64,000 bases of DNA from Solirubrobacter soli DSM 22325 (lineage in GTDB: Bacteria; Actinomycetota; Thermoleophilia; Solirubrobacterales; Solirubrobacteraceae). Positions within the stretch are counted from its first letter, which is position 1, and each line of letters begins with the position of its first letter. Of the stretch, positions 58,667 to 64,000 are shown one piece after another. The DNA lies in the NCBI RefSeq assembly GCF_000423665.1, contig NZ_AUIK01000001.1, forward strand, positions 124,001 through 188,000, in the 5' to 3' direction. Made by a program: the position numbers and the translations under genes. The notes beneath the pieces are model-generated. The model was given only the letters and a program-made list of their open reading frames with translations. It was not told where the DNA came from and searched no databases.

Positions 58667-59899
58667 TTGGTCAAGCCAGTCGAAATAGGTAACCTCCTTC
58701 CCCTGACCCGGAGTGAGCCCTCACCGCGGGAGAGCCCGCGCCCGAACCTGCTCCGAGAGCTCAGCGAGCAGGCGATCCTCGAGACGATCTTTCGCGAGGG
58801 GCCGATCACCCGGCCGGAGATCGCCGAGCGCACCAACATCTCCAAGCCGACGGTCTCGGTCGTGGTCGAGCGGCTCGTGCAGGCCAAGCTCGTGCAGGCG
58901 GCGGGCGAGCGCCCGGGCCGGCGCGGCCGGACGCCGCTCGCGTTCGTCGTCAACTCCGCCGCGGGCTTCGTGGTCGGCATCGACATCGGCTCCACGCGCC
59001 TGCGCGTCGCGGCGGTCGACATCTACGGGGGCGCACTGCGCGAGCTCGAGCTCGAGACCTCGCGCGGGGGCCCGCGCGCGGTCGAGGAGCAGATCACCGA
59101 AGCGGTCCGCCAGATCGACCGCGAGCTCGCCGGCCGCCACGGCGACCTGCTGGCGATGGGGGTCTCGACACCCGGCGTGGTGGACCCGAAGACGCGACGG
59201 GTGACGTCACTCGCCTGGCATGTCAGCGCGACCGGCGAGTTCGACTCGCTGGCGACGCTCGAGAGCCGCTTCAACGTCCCGGTGCTGGTCGACAACGACG
59301 TCAACATGGCCGCGGTCGGCGAGAAGTGGCGCGGGCTCGCGGGCGGTGTGTCGACGTTCGTCGCGATCTCGATCGGCGCGGGCGTCGGCATGGGCATCGT
59401 CATCGACGACGAGCTCTTCCGCGGCTTCCACGGCGCGGCCGGCGAGATCGGCTACCTGCCGCTGGCGCGCGACCCGTTCGACGCCCACCATCGCAAGCTC
59501 GGCGGGCTCGAGGACGAGATCGGCGCCGAGGGCATCCTCATCGCCTACCGCGAGGCGGGCGGCACGGCCGAGTCGACCCGCGAGGTCTTCGAGGCCGCCC
59601 GCACCGGCGACGCCGCGGCGTCACAGGTGATCGAGAACGCCGCGCAGCGCATCGGCCTCGCGATCGCCACCGTCTGCGCGGTCATCGACCCCGAGCTGGT
59701 CGTGCTGGGCGGGCGGATCGGCGGCGCCGCGGACCTCCTCCCCGCCGTGCGCGCGACCGTCGGCCGGCTGCTCCCGCTCCCCACCCGCATCGAGACCTCG
59801 ATCCTCGCCGAGCGCGCCGCGCTCGAGGGCGCCCTGGCGATGGGCCTGCGCGAAGCGAGGAGCCAGCTCTTCTCTCGCGAGCGCCGCGCGCAAACCTAA
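58667..59899 (+). CDS. ROK-family transcriptional regulator
   Basis: The 410-residue protein has an N-terminal winged helix (LREGPITRPEIAERTNISKPTVSVVVERLV-type) and a ROK sugar-kinase fold (FVVGIDIGSTRLRVAAVDIYG, GVSTPGVVDPKTRRV, VLVDNDVNMAAVGEKWRG, GAAGEIGYLPLARDP). The normal ROK zinc cluster CxCGxxGC is not visible: after the GEIGYLP region the chain runs DPFDAHHRKLGGLEDE with no cysteines. The start is TTG at 58667, only about 5 nt after the expected transcription start, so the mRNA may be nearly leaderless. It probably controls the aminosugar locus. Its TAA lies inside the hairpin repeat at 59894. Confidence 0.87.
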   Translation: MVKPVEIGNLLPLTRSEPSPRESPRPNLLRELSEQAILETIFREGPITRPEIAERTNISKPTVSVVVERLVQAKLVQAAGERPGRRGRTPLAFVVNSAAGFVVGIDIGSTRLRVAAVDIYGGALRELELETSRGGPRAVEEQITEAVRQIDRELAGRHGDLLAMGVSTPGVVDPKTRRVTSLAWHVSATGEFDSLATLESRFNVPVLVDNDVNMAAVGEKWRGLAGGVSTFVAISIGAGVGMGIVIDDELFRGFHGAAGEIGYLPLARDPFDAHHRKLGGLEDEIGAEGILIAYREAGGTAESTREVFEAARTGDAAASQVIENAAQRIGLAIATVCAVIDPELVVLGGRIGGAADLLPAVRATVGRLLPLPTRIETSILAERAALEGALAMGLREARSQLFSRERRAQT

Positions 59900-59920
59900 A
59901 GGGGTCAGGCCCCTTTATCT
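59894..59920. repeat. Gene-end hairpin repeat carrying the stop codons of both convergent genes
   Basis: TAAAGGGG (59897-59904) pairs with CCCCTTTA (59910-59917) around TCAGG. The first TAA (59897-59899) is the stop of the ROK gene, and the complement of TTA (59915-59917) is the stop of the minus-strand lipoprotein gene. One element therefore serves as stop codon and terminator for both strands. Confidence 0.88.
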
Positions 59921-60964
59921 AATGCCTTCGGCGCTGAGCCGCATCACTTCGGGCGCGTCGGCCTTGGTCACGAAATGCGGGCCGGTCGCGATCAGCTCGC
60001 CCTCACCCGGGAAGACGCCGTAGCGGTGGCGCTCGGCGAGCAGCATCACCGGCAGGTAGCCCTGCAGGTAGGGCTGTTGGTCGACGGCGAAGAGCATCTT
60101 GCCGTCGCGCACGGCGGCCAGGACCTCGGGTGAGAGGTCGAACGTCGCGAGCTTGACCCGCGACTCCAGGCCGGAGGCGCGGACCGCGTCGAGCGCCGGC
60201 TTGGCGCCGCCCGGGCCGAGCGTGATGATGCCGTCGACGCTGCGGTCGTTGAGGGCCTCGGCCATCCGCGTCTGCGCCACGGTCTCGTTCTGCAGCGGGA
60301 CCGGCAGCGGCTTCATCGTGCCGCCGGTCTTGGCCAGGCCGTCGGCGAGACCGCGGCAGCGTTGGTCGAGACCGGTGTTGCCGTTCTCCTGGTTGACGCA
60401 GAGCGCGTGCTTGACGCCCGCCCGGCCCATCCGGCGGCCCGCTTCGAGCCCGGCCTTGTACTCGTCCTGGCCGACGTGGGCGAGCGCGCCGACCTTGCGG
60501 AACTCGTCGCTGCCCGAGTTGATCGTGACGACGGGGATCCCCGCCTTCACCGCGGCCTTGATCGACGGTGAGAGCGCGGTGGCGTCCGGCAGCGAGACGA
60601 TCAGCCCGTCGGGATGGTCGGCGACCGCTTGGTCGATGTAGCGCCGCATCCGGTCGATCGAGAACGAGTCCGGAGAGCGGTAGGAGACGGCGGCGCCGCT
60701 CTGCTTGTGCGCCTCCTCGACGCCGCGCTGGACGACCTTCCAGAACTCGTCGGACGCCTGGCCGTGGGTGATGAAGACGAGCCGCGCCGTCGCGATCCGC
60801 ACGCCGCGGGACTGCCGGTCGGGCGCCTCACGGGCGGTGGCCGTCGCGTCGCCGCTCACGACCAGGTCGCGCTCGCGCACGTTGGTGACCCGCCCGCAGC
60901 CGGCCAGCAACAGGAGGGCGACGAAGAGCCATGCCACGGGGCGGCGAGCCGGCCGGCGCCTCAT
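59915..60964 (-). CDS. Orphan sugar-binding lipoprotein (Peripla_BP_4)
   Basis: The 349-residue protein has a lipobox ([11 protein letters not shown]) and the type I binding fold of ribose/xylose-type proteins: [76 protein letters not shown] and [18 protein letters not shown]. No permease or ATPase accompanies it. It overlaps the histidine kinase gene (ATGA), so it may act as the sugar sensor of that kinase rather than as a transporter part. Confidence 0.87.
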   Translation of the reverse strand: MRRRPARRPVAWLFVALLLLAGCGRVTNVRERDLVVSGDATATAREAPDRQSRGVRIATARLVFITHGQASDEFWKVVQRGVEEAHKQSGAAVSYRSPDSFSIDRMRRYIDQAVADHPDGLIVSLPDATALSPSIKAAVKAGIPVVTINSGSDEFRKVGALAHVGQDEYKAGLEAGRRMGRAGVKHALCVNQENGNTGLDQRCRGLADGLAKTGGTMKPLPVPLQNETVAQTRMAEALNDRSVDGIITLGPGGAKPALDAVRASGLESRVKLATFDLSPEVLAAVRDGKMLFAVDQQPYLQGYLPVMLLAERHRYGVFPGEGELIATGPHFVTKADAPEVMRLSAEGIR

Positions 60965-62493
60965 GTCCGCGACGCCTCCGCGACCAGCGAGCCCGGCTCG
61001 CAGGGGATGTAGGCCACGAGCGTGGTGCCGCCGCCGGGCGGGCTGGTCACGTCCAGGCGCCCGTCGAGCACCTGCAGCCGGTCGATCAATCCGCGCAGGC
61101 CCGTGCCGCCCTCAACGACGGCCCCGCCCTTGCCGTCGTCGGCAACGCGCACGACGACCTCCCCGCCGACGCGGGTCACCTTCACCCACGCGTTGCGCGT
61201 CTCGGCGTAGCGGACCACGTTGGTCAAACCCTCGGCGACCACGAAATATGCGGCGGCCTCGACCGGCGCGGGCAAACGTTCGTCCAGGTCGACCTCGGCC
61301 TCGATGTTCAGCGGCGCGCGGGCGACGAGCGCCTCGACGGCCGCGCCGACGCCGCGTTCGGACAGGAACGCGGGATGGATGCCGCGGGCGAACTCGCGCA
61401 ACTCGGCCAGCGCGACGGCGAGCTTCTCGCCGATCTGGTCGACCGTGCCCGCCAGGCCGGAGTCGGCCAGCCGCGCCTTGAGCATCCGCAGGTCCAGCGC
61501 GAGCGACACGAGCTGCTGCTGCGCGCCGTCGTGCAGGTCGCGCTCGATCCGGCGGCGCGCGTCGTCCGCCGCCTCGACGATCCGCAGCCGCGAGACCCGC
61601 AGCTCCTCCACGCGGGCGCGCAGCTCGGCCTTCAGGCGCTCGTTGTCGATCGCCAGCGCGGCCGCGGACGCCGCGGCGGTGACCAGCTCGGGGGACGCGT
61701 CGAGCTCGGCGTCGTGGACGATCGCCGCCAGCCGCACGCCGCCGCGGTCGACCGCCGTCCAGGCGCGGCCGGAGCCGGGGTCCGGGAGCCGCACGGGCCG
61801 GCCGGCGTCGTCGACGAAGATCTCGCGCTCGGGCAGCCAGTAGGCGATGTTCAGCGAGCGGTCGCCGAGGCGCTCGGCCAGCAGCTCGCGGACCGGGCCG
61901 CCCTCGGCCACGCGCGAGCGCAGCAGCCAGCGCACGAGCGCGCGCATCCCCGCGCCGACGCCCTCGAGCGCGGCGATCGAGACGATCGTGGCCGGCAGCG
62001 CCAGCAGGCAGAGCGCGATGCCGACGACCGGCCCGAGCGCCCACGGCCCGAGGAGTCGTCCGTCCTCCCCCGCCAGCCCGCTCACGCCGAGTCCCGCCAT
62101 CGCGATCGCGAGGATCACCGGCAGCCCGGCCGCGGCCAGGCCGAGGAGCGAGATCGGCAGCTTGAGCAGGAGCATCCCGGCGGCGCGCGCGAACGGGCGG
62201 TTCAGGAGCAGCTCGCGGATGCCGCGACCGCGCACCGGCTCGACGGGTGGAAGGTGGGTCTCGAGCAGCCGGTTGGCCTGGCGGCGCTCGCCTTCGGCCA
62301 GGCGCCACGTGAGGGTCGCGGTGCCGCGCAGGATCGGCAGCCCGACCCACAGCGGGACGAGGATCGTGCCGACCACGAGGCCGCCGCCGATCACCAGCAG
62401 GTAGGTCAGGCCTTGGCCGAGCCCGACGACGAGGTAGAGCAGCGCCCGCCGCGCGGCGCGCAGGTGCGGCGAGAGATCGAGCGCCATCGTCAT
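60961..62493 (-). CDS. Membrane sensor histidine kinase (NarX/DesK type) with putative-sensor domain
   Basis: The 510-residue protein has about four membrane helices in two pairs (residues about 15-50 and 105-170) in the arrangement of the actinobacterial putative sensor domain. A linker of beta strands follows, then the HisKA_3 motif with phospho-His in RRRIERDLHDGAQQQLVSLAL. The HATPase has VVAEGLTNVVRYAET, VADDGKGGA and GTGLRGLIDRLQVLDG. It overlaps both neighbours by ATGA. No response regulator is adjacent in the window, so its partner must be elsewhere. Confidence 0.9.
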   Translation of the reverse strand: MTMALDLSPHLRAARRALLYLVVGLGQGLTYLLVIGGGLVVGTILVPLWVGLPILRGTATLTWRLAEGERRQANRLLETHLPPVEPVRGRGIRELLLNRPFARAAGMLLLKLPISLLGLAAAGLPVILAIAMAGLGVSGLAGEDGRLLGPWALGPVVGIALCLLALPATIVSIAALEGVGAGMRALVRWLLRSRVAEGGPVRELLAERLGDRSLNIAYWLPEREIFVDDAGRPVRLPDPGSGRAWTAVDRGGVRLAAIVHDAELDASPELVTAAASAAALAIDNERLKAELRARVEELRVSRLRIVEAADDARRRIERDLHDGAQQQLVSLALDLRMLKARLADSGLAGTVDQIGEKLAVALAELREFARGIHPAFLSERGVGAAVEALVARAPLNIEAEVDLDERLPAPVEAAAYFVVAEGLTNVVRYAETRNAWVKVTRVGGEVVVRVADDGKGGAVVEGGTGLRGLIDRLQVLDGRLDVTSPPGGGTTLVAYIPCEPGSLVAEASRT

Positions 62494-63230
62494 GACGCGG
62501 CCTCGACCGTGACGTCGCCGCTGGTGCTCAGCGCCTGGATCTGGAAGGGCGCGTCGGGGGCGTTGGTGAGGCCGCGCACGCGGACCGCGCCTGAGTCGCT
62601 CTGGGCGTCGATCTGGTATCGGCCCGCGGGAACGACCGCGCGGACGTCGCCGGCGCGCGAGCGCAGCTCGAGCCGGTCGGCGGAGCACTCGGCCATCGCG
62701 CGGACGCTGCCGCTGTCGGACGCCGCGCGCAGCTGGAAGCCGCAGAAGCCGCTCGCGGCGATCGGGCCGGAGCCGGTGTTGACCGAGACCGACGAGCGAA
62801 CCCCGGTCAGGCTGACCGACCCGCTGCCGGTCTGGATGTCGAGCGGGACGTTGTCGGGCACCGCGAGCCGGTAGGAGGCGCGGCAGGAGCCGAGCACCTG
62901 GTCCGGGCAGCGCGAGGTGATCGTGAGCGTCCCGTCCTTGACCGAGCGCGCCTCGCGGCTGGGCGCGCCGTACGCGAAGCGGTCGACGCGGCGCACCTCG
63001 ACCGCCGCGGCGCCGCCGTCGATCTCCACGTCGGCGTCGCCGAGGTCGAGCCGGATGCCCGACAGGTCGCCGAGCACGCGGTAGCTCGTGGTACGGGTCT
63101 CGCGCGAAGCGGCCCACCAGATCGCGAGCGTCCCCGCCGCGACCAGCAGCAGCACCACGGAGACGGTGACCAGCCACCACCAAGCCGCCGCGCTCGCCGG
63201 CGCGGTCGGCGACTCAGATCGCCCCTGCAT
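62490..63230 (-). CDS. DUF4097-type membrane-anchored beta-repeat protein
   Basis: The 246-residue protein has one N-terminal membrane helix (AAWWWLVTVSVVLLLVAAGTLAIWW) and then regular short strands of the DUF4097 adhesin-like beta-helix (SGSVSLTGVRSSVSVNTGSGPIAASG, SDSGSVRAMAECSADRLELRSRAGDVRA, DSGAVRVRG, STSGDVTVEAAS). In other bacteria such proteins neighbour envelope-sensing kinases. It is the first gene of DUF4097-kinase-lipoprotein and its stop overlaps the kinase start. Confidence 0.83.
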   Translation of the reverse strand: MQGRSESPTAPASAAAWWWLVTVSVVLLLVAAGTLAIWWAASRETRTTSYRVLGDLSGIRLDLGDADVEIDGGAAAVEVRRVDRFAYGAPSREARSVKDGTLTITSRCPDQVLGSCRASYRLAVPDNVPLDIQTGSGSVSLTGVRSSVSVNTGSGPIAASGFCGFQLRAASDSGSVRAMAECSADRLELRSRAGDVRAVVPAGRYQIDAQSDSGAVRVRGLTNAPDAPFQIQALSTSGDVTVEAAS

Positions 63231-63430
63231 GGGCGGATCTTCTGTGACCGTCACAGGCGTACCGTAGTGGGGCGGACGGTGCGGCTGACCACACCATCGT
63301 TCACCTGTCTCCCGTAATGGACCCGTTGCGCACGCGTGGAAATATCCACACCGTTCCCGAAAGGACATGACCAGGCCCACGGATGGGCCGCTCTCTCTCC
63401 TCGCACCGGCCCCAGGGCGCCCTTTCTCCC

Positions 63431-63493
63431 CCCCGACGTCCGCCGGCCGGCCAGCACCTTCGAGCCGTCGCGTCTGACCAACGCGGCGGCTCA
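63431..63493 (+). repeat. 63-bp repeat, copy A, with conserved hairpin
   Basis: This segment matches 63613-63677 at most positions apart from a 2-nt gap and substitutions in its middle. Both contain CCCCGACGTC at the left and a 9-bp stem GCCGTCGCG/CGCGGCGGC (one T-G wobble) around a 9-nt CTGACCA-containing loop at the right. It may be a structured RNA or a protein-binding site. Confidence 0.7.
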
Positions 63494-63526
63494 TTTCGTT
63501 AATACGCCGCGCTCCTTATGAGATCG

Positions 63527-63554
63527 CAAGGTCTTATCAAGGTGACGCCAAGGT
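63527..63554 (+). promoter_or_regulatory. Three CAAGGT direct repeats at 11-bp period, copy A
   Basis: CAAGGT occurs at 63527, 63538 and 63549, exactly one helical turn apart. This spacing is typical of sites for OmpR/PhoB- or SARP-type regulators that bind head-to-tail on one face of DNA. The same arrangement recurs at 63750-63777. Confidence 0.7.
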
Positions 63555-63612
63555 TTGCCCGCGAGCATGGTCGTCGTTCCCTCCGCTCCGGCCCTGGACA
63601 GTTCCTCTCTCT

Positions 63613-63677
63613 CCCCGACGTCTGCTGGCCGTTTATGAGCCTTCAGGGCCGTCGCGCCTGACCAGCGCGGCGGCCCA
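63613..63677 (+). repeat. 65-bp repeat, copy B, with conserved hairpin
   Basis: This is the second copy of the element at 63431-63493. The 9-bp stem GCCGTCGCG/CGCGGCGGC is fully kept while the loop varies (CCTGACCAG against TCTGACCAA), suggesting the stem matters. Confidence 0.7.
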
Positions 63678-63686
63678 CCCTCCCTT

Positions 63687-63725
63687 AAGCGACCGGGGGG
63701 CTGCCGCCCCCCGGACCCCTCGCTT
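63687..63725. terminator. Long GC hairpin, terminator or REP-like element
   Basis: CCGGGGGG (63693-63700) pairs with CCCCCCGG (63707-63714) around CTGCCG. An outer AAGCGA/TCGCTT arm (63687-63692 with 63720-63725) extends it past a CCCC bulge, ending in TTTA. It lies between copy B of the repeat and the second CAAGGT cluster. Confidence 0.6.
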
Positions 63726-63749
63726 TACGGATTCCCCCACCTGGGGTCG

Positions 63750-63777
63750 CAAGGTGGCCCCAAGGCGCTCCCAAGGT
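63750..63777 (+). promoter_or_regulatory. Three CAAGG(T/C) direct repeats at 11-bp period, copy B
   Basis: CAAGGT at 63750, CAAGGC at 63761 and CAAGGT at 63772, again exactly 11 bp apart. The last ends 24 bp before the small ORF at 63802. It is a likely activator site for the small ORF and trpB. Confidence 0.7.
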
Positions 63778-63801
63778 CGTCCTGGGACAGTTGATCCCAC
63801 G

Positions 63802-63927
63802 ATGACCCCGCCGCTGGACTACATCGACTGCAGCCTCCCGCACGAGGAGATGACGCTCGGCGAGTACCGCCGCACGCGCGTCGCCCCGCCCGCGCCGCGC
63901 CGCCGTCTTCGCCGCCTGTTCCGCTAG
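63802..63927 (+). CDS. Small protein of 41 residues upstream of trpB
   Basis: The ATG at 63802 opens MTPPLDYIDCSLPHEEMTLGEYRRTR followed by an Arg/Pro-rich end (RRRLRRLFR). I recall similar short proteins with an (E)MTLGEYRR core in Thermoleophilia but have no function for them. It follows the CAAGGT cluster and lies 17 bp before trpB, so it may be co-expressed or act as a leader peptide. There are no Trp codons, so classic Trp attenuation is unlikely. Confidence 0.55.
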   Translation: MTPPLDYIDCSLPHEEMTLGEYRRTRVAPPAPRRRLRRLFR

Positions 63928-63944
63928 CAGCGTAGGCTCGCTCC

Positions 63945-64000
63945 ATGAGCGAGCCGACGAAGTTCCTGCTGGGCGAGGACGCCATCCCGACGCACTGGGT
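63945..64000 (+). CDS. trpB: Tryptophan synthase beta chain, TrpB2 type, N-terminus only
   Basis: The first 18 codons read MSEPTKFLLGEDAIPTHW and run off the right edge. The TKFLL-x-ED-x-IP-x-xW pattern is the characteristic start of TrpB2-like (COG1350) tryptophan synthase beta subunits, which condense indole with serine using pyridoxal phosphate. Only the N-terminus is visible, so the active-site lysine cannot be checked. Confidence 0.6.
   Translation, partial: MSEPTKFLLGEDAIPTHW

Noticed and set aside
63725-63985. An 86-codon minus-strand frame near the right edge
   Set aside because: It is antisense to the 41-residue ORF, the CAAGGT array and the trpB start, and has no recognisable features.

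Overview
The window is very GC-rich. Coding strands can be read from third-position G/C bias, and many genes overlap by ATGA, GTGA or TTGA at their start/stop junctions. Gene content and protein style point to an actinobacterium of class Thermoleophilia, most likely order Solirubrobacterales: lipoproteins, NarL/RsbW/STAS signalling, secreted proteins with basic C-terminal beta-domains, and an rpmG-secE-nusG-rplKAJL block split from rpoBC. This placement is inference from gene style, not from a marker-gene search. I saw no rRNA, tRNA, CRISPR array, insertion sequence or prophage.

Layout. 1-7.4 kb: two tandem secreted M14 carboxypeptidase paralogues (the first cut by the window edge), an FHA-HTH regulator, a secreted MopE-motif protein and an XRE regulator divergent from a SnoaL-like protein. 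7.4-15.1 kb: rpoC and rpoB. 15.4-21.7 kb: a polysaccharide lyase, a four-gene glycosyltransferase/GtrA operon and two paralogous secreted proteins, all lying between rpoB and rplL. 22-25.5 kb: rplL, rplJ, rplA, rplK, nusG, secE, rpmG. 25.6-30.2 kb: a GH15 glucoamylase-like enzyme, an IsdG-like monooxygenase, small membrane proteins and an unidentified membrane protein. 30.2-36.1 kb: a type II fatty-acid operon (fabD-fabH-fabG-acpP-fabF-fabI) ending in an acyl-CoA-reductase-like dehydrogenase. 36.2-43.5 kb: a response regulator, histidine kinase, STAS and RsbW-like set next to a double-ATPase/FtsX-type exporter. 43.7-47.7 kb: a glutamate-cysteine ligase, a split MerB-like organomercurial lyase, a secreted protein, a cupin-SRPBCC fusion and YbaK. 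47.7-59.9 kb: a locus that fits chitosan/aminosugar use: polysaccharide deacetylase, sugar ABC transporter, PfkB kinase, SIS-domain protein, GH2 exo-glucosaminidase-like enzyme and ROK regulator. 59.9-63.2 kb: an orphan sugar-binding lipoprotein, histidine kinase and DUF4097 protein in one operon. 63.2-64 kb: a repeat-rich regulatory region, a 41-residue ORF and the start of trpB.

Most notable observations. (1) The MerB-like gene has an in-frame TGA exactly where the second catalytic cysteine should be. Coding continues in the same frame, and an SECIS-like hairpin with a GGU apical loop starts 11 nt after the TGA, so this is a candidate selenocysteine organomercurial lyase. (2) A C-terminal domain of about 115-140 residues, ending in TFTLSTTTP or a close variant, is shared by three unrelated secreted enzymes. 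(3) A family of hairpins with a GGGG-TCAGR-CCCC core sits at gene ends; in one case it supplies the stop codons of both convergent genes. (4) Two copies of a regulatory module, each with a 63-65 bp hairpin repeat and three CAAGGT repeats at exact 11-bp period, precede the small ORF and trpB. (5) Two near-identical operator-like sites link the SIS/transport operon to the GH2/ROK pair.
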